Shown here one piece after another: positions 10,601-17,592 of a DNA stretch of 40,000 nt; position 1 is the stretch's first letter; each line of letters starts with the position of its first letter. The translations under genes were made by a program, and so were the position numbers. The notes under the pieces were generated by a model. That model did not search any database. It saw only the letters and a list, made by a program, of their open reading frames with translations, and had not been told where the DNA came from. The stretch covers positions 1 through 40,000 of the forward strand of contig CAJNDS010000926.1 of assembly GCA_905221605.1 (NCBI GenBank), in the 5' to 3' direction. Origin of the DNA: Symbiodinium natans (taxonomy: Eukaryota; Sar; Dinophyceae; Suessiales; Symbiodiniaceae).

Positions 10601-13600
10601 TCCTCATCACCCTCAGCATTAAACTTTGAAATCGAAGCACGCTCTGCAGCGAAAAGGTGATCCAACCCTTTAGAATCGAACCCCAAGCTCTCAAGCTCAT
10701 GAGCGTATTCGTTCAGAATCTTCCATGCACCCCGAGGAGCATAGGCAGCAATCACCCACCTATCCTTGCCACACCAAGGTTCAGCGCAATGCCACAATTG
10801 ACCACTAAAGGTGCACGGGTTATCATGAATATCCCTGACAAAACCAGCCCTTAAGTCACCCCCCGGCAACTGTCTCAAAACAGGACCCTGGCCATCGGAA
10901 CTTTCAACCCACAAGCCACCTCCTTGAAACTCCCCAAGAGCAATCACCCAAACCGGTACCACTCTTTCATTTCTAGCATCCTGGTGCAAAGGGGTAGAGG
11001 TGTTACGAGTAAGGTACAGGGTAGTGTAAGGATGTTCGCAACCCTGAGCTCGAACAAACTTGTTCAAGTAACGCACAAGATCCCCATGATCCTTGGCGAA
11101 CCTCGACACGCCTTGAAAACCTCCCTGATTGTACAACCCCATCACGGCACACCTACCTTTTCCACCCAATACCCTTCGATTTGGAGGAGGAAGCTTGTCA
11201 GCACACCTTCTAAGCACCTCTAAGGCCTCAACCGTGCTGTAGTCACCAGTCTCAAGCTTATTTCCCAGCCAAACACCAGAATCTCCAAAGAGAAGCTTCA
11301 CGGTCGTACCATCAACCTGGAGTTCTTGAAACCCTTCCTCATCCGTAGTTACACCAAGATCCCCATCTGAAGCCTCTTCGGAAAGACTGGAAGACCCTGA
11401 TTCAAGCCCGGTCTCAAACTTCGGCCCCTCAGAACTTTCGAAATCTCTCAAACACCCAACGCACTCCCCCCCAGGTGCAAACCTGGCAGCAGAAGAGCGA
11501 CCGGTTGGCCATCTGGCGCTCTTAGCAGCCACAGCCCGAACAGCAAAACCCGGCGGGGTTTTGGTAGTCAAACGAAACTTGGGTTTAGGGACTGTCAAAG
11601 GATCAACAGGGTAGACAGTGTTGGTTAGCAAAACACGCTGCTCGGACCCATCCTGGATTAACACCAGGTGCCCACCAGCACAATCAGTTGCAACCCCCAG
11701 GTACTTGCCCGGAACAGTTCGTGTCTCCCAATGCTTCTTATGACCCGACTTCAAACGCTTTCGCGCATGCAACCATACCCCAAACGGTAAAAGGACAGCC
11801 TGTCCCACACCCAAAGCCTCAGCCATTTGCACAAAGTGTCTTTGCGAAGCATGAAGAATAGCAAATGGCCAAAACTCGATTGGCAGATCGGCAACGCGAA
11901 GGAGTTTCCTGGCATCTTGCTTCAACCGCTGGACACTGGCCTCTGCCTTATTTCCAGCAGGATCCTCTCCTGCGGTAAATGAGGCACGAATGCCGCGTTC
12001 TCGAAGCCACTGAATCAAAGCATGGCTCCTCAGCTCTTTAGCACGGTCTGCGAAGTAGCGGTGAACAGGGTACCCAAACGACTCCAACCTGTTGACCAGA
12101 GCTTGAACCTGTCCCATGACTTCAGAGCCACGCTTGGTGCGCAACGGAATCCCAAGAAAAAGGGTTTTCGTGACGACTTTCGGCTCCTCTTCTGCCCCGT
12201 CTGCAGCGTTCCCCGGTAAATCAGGGCCAGGAGCCTTTCTTTCTGCAAACTCAGCTCCGTCTTGTAACGGATCAACCCTAGGGAACGTCTTGCCTCTTAC
12301 CCTACGGAACAAGGCCTTACTAGAGAACCCTCCAGCAATCTGCTCATGTACCCCGTCCAGCCACTCAGAGCAATCCTCAGACGCCTCATCTGCTATAGGT
12401 CCTACCCCTGCAGCTTCTTGCTCACACTCAGAAGGACAATACTCAGCTAGATCATCCGGAGGACTCAAATCAGGTCGCAACTCGGGACTCAAGGGTATCG
12501 AGTACGCTGCAGCAATGAAGTACTTATAGCCACGTCCACGATCCCTGCCAGACGCAATCGGGTCAAAACTGCGACCATCCTTGAACGGTCCAGCAATGTC
12601 GACACTCAAAGAGTACAAGGTGGTGATCCGAGATCGCCAATGACTCCGCTGGCGACCTTGAGCAGCTATGCAGTCACCACACCCCCTCCTAAAAGGGATA
12701 TGATCGTTGGCCCTATGCCTACGAAGACTCTCCTCTTCGGTTAGCTTCGCCAACAAAGCTCGGCGCTCACTCAGGTCCCCAACTTCAAGCCTACTACGTC
12801 GGCACTTCTCCCAAGCATTTTTAACACACCCAATCAAACCTGGAGCCCAAACCCGACTCCCATTGATCCTCGAAGACTCAGGCATTTGAATATGTTCCGG
12901 AACCCGCAGGGCATGTAGGCTCTCGAACACATCCCACGAAGAGGTCACAAGGACAGTGGAATCCCGCGCCAAATTTCCCAGACATCCCTGATCAAAAGAT
13001 ACCCGGTACAACCCATATGCCTCACGGAGCCCTTCCACTTCTTCAGGCCTAGTCAACCCATCAAAGGACCCCTCTAAGACAAAGAAGACAGCCCTCTCTG
13101 TCCGACCACCTCTGCATACAGGCGGACTCTCTGCAGCTCGGGGCCCCCCTTTTAGGTCACTCAACTCCGGCTCAACCGACATCTGAAGCTTGACAGCGGC
13201 CCTCCGTAAAGCCCACAAGGCTATTTCATGAGGATCATCAAGACCCTGAGGAGGCTCTCCGGACCCTGACTCGCCCTCCCCAGCAGGCTCACGCGGCTCG
13301 GTAACTTCACAAGCAGTGTTCTCAGCAGCTGCCTGCGCCACCATATACACTAAGCATAACCTGAACCATGATACCTGCTTTCTCAACGCAGCTTCCTTTT
13401 CACTGTCCGAAAGACTACTTCCCAGTTCGAAACCCTTTTCTTCGGTAGCAGCCACAATTCCTCCAAGAACACCAGACTGAGCCCACTTTAGAACCTGAAG
13501 GAAGACCGGCACAATCCCGAGATCACTACCGAAGTCCCTCCGAAGCTCTACTACTCGTCCAGGACCCTTCCACTTGTCGCCTACAGCCCCAACACGAAGA

Positions 13601-13815
13601 AGTACCGACCCTTGCGTATCCCGATCAACACTCCTCCTAAGCCTGCGATTCCAAGGAGCAACACCCTGGCAACCCGCAAAGGGATCTTCCGGATCAACTA
13701 CCGTCCTCTCTAGAACCCAATCCGAGATCCCAGGAAACACACTCCTCAAAAGGCTCACTTGAGTAACCCGATCTAGCAACCGGCAGCCGACTGCTTCAGT
13801 TGATCCCTTAACCAC
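7633..13815 (-). CDS. pol: Pol polyprotein: integrase, dioxygenase-like module, reverse transcriptase, RNase H
   Basis: The 2060-codon ORF begins at a GTG; the frame is open from 13833, just after a TAA, and has no nearby ATG, so it is probably reached by -1 frameshifting from gag. Integrase: zinc ligands H367, H372, C379, C382, then D406, D590, E625 (D,D35E spacing between the last two), and a KYLG motif near 704. An acidic insertion of about 100 residues separates D406 from D590. Residues about 840-1040 hold an H944-x-D946...H1009...R1019 dioxygenase-like signature. Reverse transcriptase: motif A D1298, the block KALYGLRQAPLAW at 1343-1355, and YVDD at 1408-1411. RNase H: D1588, E1629, D1662, D1711. 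The tail has a hydrophobic segment at about 1765-1780, a strong membrane segment at about 1789-1816, five copies of a 17-residue repeat, and a second partial copy of the RT core at 1967-2022. It ends at a TGA, overlapping the third frame. All catalytic residues of copia Pol are present. Confidence 0.95.
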   Translation of the reverse strand: MVKGSTEAVGCRLLDRVTQVSLLRSVFPGISDWVLERTVVDPEDPFAGCQGVAPWNRRLRRSVDRDTQGSVLLRVGAVGDKWKGPGRVVELRRDFGSDLGIVPVFLQVLKWAQSGVLGGIVAATEEKGFELGSSLSDSEKEAALRKQVSWFRLCLVYMVAQAAAENTACEVTEPREPAGEGESGSGEPPQGLDDPHEIALWALRRAAVKLQMSVEPELSDLKGGPRAAESPPVCRGGRTERAVFFVLEGSFDGLTRPEEVEGLREAYGLYRVSFDQGCLGNLARDSTVLVTSSWDVFESLHALRVPEHIQMPESSRINGSRVWAPGLIGCVKNAWEKCRRSRLEVGDLSERRALLAKLTEEESLRRHRANDHIPFRRGCGDCIAAQGRQRSHWRSRITTLYSLSVDIAGPFKDGRSFDPIASGRDRGRGYKYFIAAAYSIPLSPELRPDLSPPDDLAEYCPSECEQEAAGVGPIADEASEDCSEWLDGVHEQIAGGFSSKALFRRVRGKTFPRVDPLQDGAEFAERKAPGPDLPGNAADGAEEEPKVVTKTLFLGIPLRTKRGSEVMGQVQALVNRLESFGYPVHRYFADRAKELRSHALIQWLRERGIRASFTAGEDPAGNKAEASVQRLKQDARKLLRVADLPIEFWPFAILHASQRHFVQMAEALGVGQAVLLPFGVWLHARKRLKSGHKKHWETRTVPGKYLGVATDCAGGHLVLIQDGSEQRVLLTNTVYPVDPLTVPKPKFRLTTKTPPGFAVRAVAAKSARWPTGRSSAARFAPGGECVGCLRDFESSEGPKFETGLESGSSSLSEEASDGDLGVTTDEEGFQELQVDGTTVKLLFGDSGVWLGNKLETGDYSTVEALEVLRRCADKLPPPNRRVLGGKGRCAVMGLYNQGGFQGVSRFAKDHGDLVRYLNKFVRAQGCEHPYTTLYLTRNTSTPLHQDARNERVVPVWVIALGEFQGGGLWVESSDGQGPVLRQLPGGDLRAGFVRDIHDNPCTFSGQLWHCAEPWCGKDRWVIAAYAPRGAWKILNEYAHELESLGFDSKGLDHLFAAERASISKFNAEGDEDLTSEGLWEVEFPCEVLKPGWREHALRNHLSSALACKALVKELSCFGNDDVGYELIRTLKSVECQREWYEGLLWDDFVRNSGSMLKALNQDVPLNPEDQTSPAEAFLQTRTVSLAEAKGELVLWIPSATEEVVSLEQTNEAVERIVVSDIERLIQEGKRVTQVPGKAVLTRKAGVGKRRFRCVACGNYIPTGSPDSNNLYASGVESLTVRTALGFAAYRGWAALSADIRTAFLHAPLDGELESEEIIIVRPPSILVDMKILSPNHRWRVRKALYGLRQAPLAWARFRDKSLRVLTFQCDGAWYALQQGVSDDSLWFITKSEIAEDDTERWHGILIIYVDDLLGFASSVILSALFDEIQKLWKLSEPEWIREEAATKFCGLEIQALQRGGYRISQVSYLQELFARYDVTSSASAPLSNWTDPENEQQVQLETVRKAQALTGALLWASSKTRPDIAFAVSKLGQYAVKAPSIVIESGLQILRYLYGTADLWLEYQKPSDNSWLDAPVPRTLNTLELYTDASHAPNGGRSCQAMVILWGGNVLCWESCRQPFVTLSSTEAELVAVTAGIVAAESIGGIIEEMIESDITVSALCDNQAAVRSFAVGSLGWRNRHLRMRAAAGRERIDAGSLVVTYVPGSIQLADIATKPLSRARILQLAELMNMRMRLSPAGADDSIRTVSRLSSSFGSQGSVSPRTLAGLALVAVLSGVRAQPALRVEERIEWILWFFGVLVGLVLLAWAQWFLGLGFRGFWRGEQLRELVGDAVSLGGLEFAAEAQQDFGVGNEVSLSSEVESRAGSEGDGSEQFSETELLEAQRKLQERERSSQQVPPSPDVQIGGSNSSQQVPPSPDVQIGGSSSSQQVPPSLGVQIGGSSSSQQVPPSLDVQIGGSSSSLQVPPSGVESLTVRTALSLAAYRGLAASSADVRAAFLHAPLNGQPESEEIVTAQSPSISVLNLLDLEDDPTPDDRPHRAVSPRVPVEGQFFLGEGWSFF
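7752..7917 (-). repeat. Second, partial copy of the reverse transcriptase core
   Basis: This segment encodes pol residues about 1967-2022 and is a diverged in-frame duplicate of residues 1273-1326 (9836-9999). Both begin SGVESLTVRTAL and contain the motif A block (SADIRTAFLHAPL in the first copy, SADVRAAFLHAPL in the second). The DNA matches closely but not exactly. It lacks the YVDD block, so it cannot be a second polymerase. It lies directly downstream of the 51-bp coding repeats. Template switching during reverse transcription is the likely origin. Confidence 0.92.
7918..8147 (-). repeat. 51-bp coding minisatellite in pol C-terminus
   Basis: About four and a half tandem 51-bp units encode the 17-residue repeat QQVPPSPDVQIGGSSSS with small changes (PSPDV, PSLGV, PSLDV). 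The unit length is a multiple of three, so copy changes preserve the frame. The repeat is Ser/Pro/Gln-rich and probably an unstructured linker between the membrane segment and the RT duplicate. Confidence 0.93.
9836..9999 (-). repeat. Original reverse transcriptase core segment (partner of duplicate)
   Basis: This is the parent of the copy at 7752-7917. It encodes the RT motif A region with D1298 and is continuous with the rest of reverse transcriptase, so this is the functional copy. Confidence 0.92.
10696..11298 (-). other. 2-oxoglutarate/Fe(II) dioxygenase-like domain within pol
   Basis: The block covers pol residues about 840-1040, between the integrase C-terminal motif and reverse transcriptase. 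The sequence shows TPLHQDARN (H944, D946, N949), then LGEFQGGGLWV about 15 residues later, then a distal H1009 and R1019 ten residues after it in a hydrophobic strand (WVIAAYAPR). In the 2OG-Fe(II) superfamily, HxD and the distal His bind iron and the Arg binds the 2-oxoglutarate carboxylate. The HxD-x2-N pattern with a downstream G-GG-L strand resembles TET/JBP-type nucleic-acid oxygenases. It is not part of a standard copia Pol. The substrate is unknown; thymine or 5-methylcytosine in DNA, or RNA, would be plausible, and a protein hydroxylase is the main alternative. The fold is inferred from motifs only. Confidence 0.72.
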
Positions 13816-13833
13816 ATCTTCACTTTTTTCGCG
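13773..13833 (-). promoter_or_regulatory. gag/pol overlap with A6 run, candidate -1 frameshift site
   Basis: The pol frame opens just after a TAA (13834-13836) and gag ends with TAG at 13773, leaving a 61-base shared window. Within it the coding strand reads GCG AAA AAA GTG in the gag frame (T6 on the plus strand at 13824-13829). A shift back by one base at the lysine codons gives CGC GAA AAA AGT in pol. It is not a perfect X-XXY-YYZ heptamer because the base before the A6 run is G. Polymerase slippage on A6 is an alternative. No pseudoknot was assessed. Confidence 0.55.
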
Positions 13834-16800
13834 TTAAGCTGTTCCCCAGCTTCAGAGCATGTCAATCCCTTTACCGAACGAGACCCTGCCCTAAACTTTT
13901 CATACTGATCCAGAAGCCGCATCCCAAGTTCCCTAGGTACCAAAGGACATCCCTTCACCACACTCACCTCAAGCTCTCCGAGTTTGGGATGCCGTATTCT
14001 ACAACCCTTCTTCCCCCAAGAGATACGGTAACCCATACTGACTAAGTACCCGGCAGGCAATATGAGCTGGCAATCAACAGGGCTAAGCAAGGTCCCATAC
14101 TCGTTGACGTGCAATTCAGTGACACCTGATGCCAGATCAACCCGAATGGACTCAGCCCCACGAAGCTCCTCAGAACAAGCAAACCTTAAGGCGTTTGTGG
14201 CACCAGAGTCAATCAAGGCATACTCAAGATTGGATGCACTCACAGCGCTACAGAGCCAAGTCTCATCTATGTTCCACTCGCCAACCCTCAAAACCTTTGC
14301 GCTTGCACCTTGCAAAAGCTTGGCTGCTTCAGCAAACAAGGCTTCCTTGGCGCCCGAAGCACTAGAGGCTTCAGAATTCCTGGCACCGGCACTTCCAGAG
14401 GGTGCATCCTCAGATATACCCTTCGCTTGAGGCTGGGACTTCGGCTTAGGCTTCGCCTCTGATTTCTTAGGGCTAGGAGGACCCTTGGCGCTTGGCGATC
14501 CACCCTCTGGCAGCACCGGTCTGAGCTCTGCTGGGACAATCGGACAGTCCGGCCGGTAGTGTCCGCTCTGACCACAAGCCAAGCACCTACTTTGCCTTCT
14601 AGCTTTAGCCCTATCGTGCCTGAAAGTACAGCTATCCCCAAAGCGACACCCGGTACCGTCACCAAACCTGAAACACTCAACCGTACTACCAGAACCCTTC
14701 GAGGACTTACCCTTACCTTTACCAGCATCCGCCTCTCCAAATACCGCTGCCACAGTGGGACTCGGCGTCTGAGAAGATGCAGATGTGCTGGGAAGCTTGG
14801 GTTCTGGGGCCTTCGCAGCGGCAGCAGCAGCAGCAGCAGCAGCTCTAGCCTTTTTATCCGGAGGAGACTCAACAGTCATGGCTAGAGACTCGCACTCAGC
14901 CTGAATGAGTTTCACCAGCTGCGTAACCCCCGTTACCGACGGGTTGTAGTCGATTGAGCTTTTATGCCTAAACACGCTAACTCGGAACGCCACCATTGGC
15001 TGAAGAGCTAGAAGAGAGCTGGTAGCAGCATCTATCCCTTTCAGAAGTAGACTGGGGTCCGGGAGGGTTGCCTGTATCTCCCGTGCCCTGATCAGATCCT
15101 GTTGCCATCGCCTCAATCCTGAAATCGCATCCTTAAATGACTTGCATGGATCAGGCTGAACAAGACGCGAAAGGAGGTACGCCCTCTCCGTGCTGCCCCC
15201 CGGTTGGTAAACGCAAAGAATCCGATACAGTATGGAAGCAGTTGTCATCCAGCGGTTAGTAACTAGCTCATCCTTGAAACTCTGAGGGACACACGACAAC
15301 AGCAACGATACTGCCCTACTTTCTACGCGCTGGTACTTGACGGCATCATAGTGAGCAACAACCGTGGAGGGATCGAGAGCTAACCGTTCCAACGGATCTG
15401 CTACAAGCCAACGCTGATAGCTTGCATTAGCCGCGCCCTCAACCGAGCTGAACCAAACAGACGCTGACGGCGAAAGCCCCGCGAAAACCTGGCGTGTCTG
15501 CGCAAGCCAGTTGCCACATGTTACGGCGCTAGTGGTCAAGTCAGCAGCAGCAAGCTTAGGCAGGTCGATAATGTACTTCGCTGGTTCCTCAGGAAATGCC
15601 CCAGGAGCGCTAAAGGACGAGATCCCCTCTGCAACAGTGGGAGAAGACCCTGGAACGCCTTGACTCGGTATCCCCTTTTCCCCACGCGCAAAATCCTCAA
15701 CGCCAGCCAAATATCCTGGACCCCGGGAACCCCCGGACATCACCCCACATTCAGCAGCATTTGCTCCCAAGTGCCCGGATCCATAAGCCTGAACCCCTCG
15801 AGGTGACATTGGGGGAGGCCCTGGCGGAGGTCGGATGACAGTACCACCCGGCGACAGCGGATATCCATCAGAACTGAACCCAGCCAACCCCGAAGCTCCT
15901 ACGGATCTTGGTGTATGATAGCCAGACTCACCCTGACCCTCCCTTGACGCCAAAGCAAACGAAGCGAACTGTCCCAAAGTCTGAGTCCCTGATCCCCACC
16001 CTTCATCCCTTTCAACCAAAGTCCGAAGGGGTACACTGGGCGGCCTAGGGGGTGGTGACCTAATCCCAGGCATAAACGGCACCGAAGTTTCATGCCTAAC
16101 CCTACAGAACTCGAAACCTTGACCCGACCCACCCCGCTCGGTGGGACTCCCAACCAAAGCTCCACAAGGCGGCGGACACATGCCAGGAGGCTGAGCTACC
16201 CTAGCAGTCTCAAACCACCCCCTTGACAATTCAGAACCTTGGAAATCGTTGCCCGGAAACGCACTCGGCATCTGTACAAGACGATTCTCTCGTGGCGCGG
16301 CCACGCAACTCTGTACATTCCCAGCGAAAGACATCGGCGAACTGACCTGAGCTTCGAGCGCTGTCACACAGGTTCCTCCACTCAGGCCGCTTGACTGAGA
16401 CTCCACCGCTTCCAGTCTCTGCCGCAGTGCAGCATTCTCCTGCATCACTTGCAACATCATCTGTTCCATCCTGGAAAAACCAGAGTCAGGAATGAGCTCT
16501 CGAGCGTCTGAAGCTCCCGGTTTCTCACCAGCAAAAGTGCTCGCGGATCCATCCCTCGGATTTGCACCCCGCCCCTTGCCAGTAATTTCCCAGCCTCGCC
16601 CAGTCTCAGGTTGCACCTCAACTATGCCAGGCTTTTGCTCCTCGGCTTCACCAGACTGCTCAACAGCATGCTCGCCTGCTATCTCCACTCGGGCCAGCTT
16701 AGGAGCTCCTCCACGAGGTCCATGGCCAGCTAAGCTATAGTCCGGTTCCCTGCCGCCACTCAAAAAGCTCGAATCTCCAAGAGCTGCCTCATCGTAATCG

Positions 16801-17105
16801 ATTCCAGCACGCCTTCCGTCATCATCCAACGTCGCCGGTCTCGATCTGAGAAGCTCCACTTCTGATTTCACCTTCTCAGAATGAAAAGGACTTGCCACAA
16901 ACAAGTTGGCAGGCGTCTCCGGCTCTGCCGGAACCCCGCCCTGCTCCAACATGCCCGGAGACATTTCTCCCAGACGTACAGGTGCAGGCTGTTGCTCGCT
17001 GTCCTCTTGGCCCAAGGCTGCCTGATAATCTGGCTCAGAAGCTCCAGCAGGGACCTCGATATCCCTTCCTCCAGAGCCCCTTCGCTGACGTGTAAAGGAA
17101 TCCAT
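13773..17105 (-). CDS. gag: Gag-protease polyprotein of the copia element
   Basis: This 1110-residue ORF starts with an ATG 91 nt inside the 5' LTR boundary and is the first ORF of the element. Residues 1-500 are low-complexity, rich in Gly, Ser and Pro, with a probable coiled coil at about 209-236. Residues about 510-745 are the best candidate for the Gag capsid core. A poly-Ala run follows at 754-765. A CCCH finger (C811-x8-C820-x5-C826-x3-H830) is followed closely by a classical CCHC knuckle (C841-x2-C844-x4-H849-x4-C854), both expected to bind RNA. The aspartic protease active site is DSGAT at 966-970. The ORF ends with TAG at 13773 and overlaps pol, which lies in the -1 frame; an A6 run in the overlap is a possible slippage site. 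Gag would form particles, package element RNA, and the protease would process the polyprotein. The long N-terminal extension is unusual for copia. Recognition of the zinc fingers and protease is firm; the capsid assignment is by position. Confidence 0.94.
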   Translation of the reverse strand: MDSFTRQRRGSGGRDIEVPAGASEPDYQAALGQEDSEQQPAPVRLGEMSPGMLEQGGVPAEPETPANLFVASPFHSEKVKSEVELLRSRPATLDDDGRRAGIDYDEAALGDSSFLSGGREPDYSLAGHGPRGGAPKLARVEIAGEHAVEQSGEAEEQKPGIVEVQPETGRGWEITGKGRGANPRDGSASTFAGEKPGASDARELIPDSGFSRMEQMMLQVMQENAALRQRLEAVESQSSGLSGGTCVTALEAQVSSPMSFAGNVQSCVAAPRENRLVQMPSAFPGNDFQGSELSRGWFETARVAQPPGMCPPPCGALVGSPTERGGSGQGFEFCRVRHETSVPFMPGIRSPPPRPPSVPLRTLVERDEGWGSGTQTLGQFASFALASREGQGESGYHTPRSVGASGLAGFSSDGYPLSPGGTVIRPPPGPPPMSPRGVQAYGSGHLGANAAECGVMSGGSRGPGYLAGVEDFARGEKGIPSQGVPGSSPTVAEGISSFSAPGAFPEEPAKYIIDLPKLAAADLTTSAVTCGNWLAQTRQVFAGLSPSASVWFSSVEGAANASYQRWLVADPLERLALDPSTVVAHYDAVKYQRVESRAVSLLLSCVPQSFKDELVTNRWMTTASILYRILCVYQPGGSTERAYLLSRLVQPDPCKSFKDAISGLRRWQQDLIRAREIQATLPDPSLLLKGIDAATSSLLALQPMVAFRVSVFRHKSSIDYNPSVTGVTQLVKLIQAECESLAMTVESPPDKKARAAAAAAAAAAKAPEPKLPSTSASSQTPSPTVAAVFGEADAGKGKGKSSKGSGSTVECFRFGDGTGCRFGDSCTFRHDRAKARRQSRCLACGQSGHYRPDCPIVPAELRPVLPEGGSPSAKGPPSPKKSEAKPKPKSQPQAKGISEDAPSGSAGARNSEASSASGAKEALFAEAAKLLQGASAKVLRVGEWNIDETWLCSAVSASNLEYALIDSGATNALRFACSEELRGAESIRVDLASGVTELHVNEYGTLLSPVDCQLILPAGYLVSMGYRISWGKKGCRIRHPKLGELEVSVVKGCPLVPRELGMRLLDQYEKFRAGSRSVKGLTCSEAGEQLNAKKVKMWLRDQLKQSAAGC
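14816..14844 (-). repeat. GCT/GCA trinucleotide run encoding poly-Ala in Gag
   Basis: A short run of GCA/GCT codons on the two strands encodes an alanine stretch at Gag residues 754-765, in the linker between the presumed capsid core and the zinc fingers. Confidence 0.85.
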
Positions 17106-17178
17106 GGCGTCACAGCACCCGCACTAAGTGCCGGACCCTAAAGAAAAGGCCTATCTTAAAGCTCACAGCCCTAGAACC

Positions 17179-17196
17179 TACTACCGGCTGATAACC
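17179..17196 (-). promoter_or_regulatory. Putative primer-binding site of half-tRNA type
   Basis: The bases immediately inside the 5' LTR read GGTTATCAGCCGGTAGTA on the coding strand. They do not begin with TGG, so they do not match a tRNA 3' CCA end. They resemble the Drosophila copia type of site, which pairs with the anticodon region of initiator tRNA-Met. The complement contains CUGAUAA, which has the form of a seven-base anticodon loop with anticodon GAU (Ile). It differs by one base from the loop CUCAUAA of initiator Met. The primer identity is inference. Confidence 0.5.
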
Positions 17197-17349
17197 TACG
17201 TGAAATACAGAACCCTACGGGGACCAGAAAGCTTAGGCAGCCTAAGTCTGAATCCTAGACCCTCGGATCGCGCCTCGATTTTTTCGAACAAAAGACAGCC
17301 TCGGTAACGCAACAACGTCTCCACCTGAGCGGCCAGGATGCTTCACGCA
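17197..17349 (-). repeat. 5' LTR
   Basis: This 153-bp direct repeat is the upstream LTR for the minus-strand element and should hold its promoter and transcription start. On the coding strand it begins TGCGTGAA and ends TTCACGTA, an imperfect terminal inverted repeat (7 of 8) with TG...TA rather than TG...CA ends. It contains a perfect 7-bp inverted repeat with a single-base centre (CTTAGGC/GCCTAAG) and an A6 run. I see no TATA box. It is short for an LTR. It differs from the 3' LTR only at 17271 (C here, T at 6124). Confidence 0.95.
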
Positions 17350-17354
17350 CTAAC
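17350..17354. repeat. Target-site duplication, right copy (ctaac)
   Basis: The ctaac next to the 5' LTR matches 6045-6049. Removing the element and one copy would restore a nearly uninterrupted CCCTAAA array running from about 6018 into 17355-17420. Confidence 0.88.
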
Positions 17355-17420
17355 CCCTAAACCCTAAACCCTAAACCCTAAACCCTAAACCCTAAACCCT
17401 AAACCCTAAACCCTAAACCC
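17355..17420 (-). repeat. CCCTAAA array at the right flank of the retrotransposon
   Basis: About nine units directly continuing from the target duplication; with 6028-6049 it forms the interrupted target array. Confidence 0.96.
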
Positions 17421-17533
17421 TTAGCCTTAGACTCTAACCCTCCTAACACCTGGAGCTCCCCCAGATGAACATCCTCGGGCGCACTCTTCCTTAGACAGCC
17501 GCTGGGTCTTCCGCGGCGGGCCTGTTTGGGATG

Positions 17534-17590
17534 GGTTTAGGGTTTAGGGTTTGAGGTTTGGGGTTTGGGGTTCAAGGTTAGGGTTTAGGG
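17534..17590 (+). repeat. Degenerate TTTAGGG array
   Basis: Two perfect units, then TTTGAGG, TTTGGGG and TTCAAGG variants. Together with 17355-17420 it makes another outward-facing pair. Confidence 0.88.
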
Positions 17591-17592
17591 CG

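Larger units (their letters stand above)
6050..17349 (-). mobile_element. Complete Ty1/copia LTR retrotransposon carrying an extra dioxygenase-like module
   Basis: The element spans two direct 153-bp repeats and reads on the minus strand: 5' LTR (17197-17349), primer site, gag-protease ORF, integrase-oxygenase-RT-RNase H ORF, membrane-type third frame, polypurine tract, 3' LTR (6050-6202). The order integrase before reverse transcriptase is diagnostic of Ty1/copia (Pseudoviridae-type) rather than Ty3/gypsy. A 5-bp target duplication, ctaac, lies at 6045-6049 and 17350-17354. The LTRs differ at one position (6124 T, 17271 C), and both large ORFs are uninterrupted, so the insertion looks recent. 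At about 11.3 kb it is roughly twice the length of Drosophila copia or Ty1; the excess lies in an extended Gag N-terminus, an acidic insertion in integrase, the dioxygenase-like module, and a long C-terminal tail. The element contains no TTTAGGG array, unlike the DNA on both sides. Confidence 0.96.
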
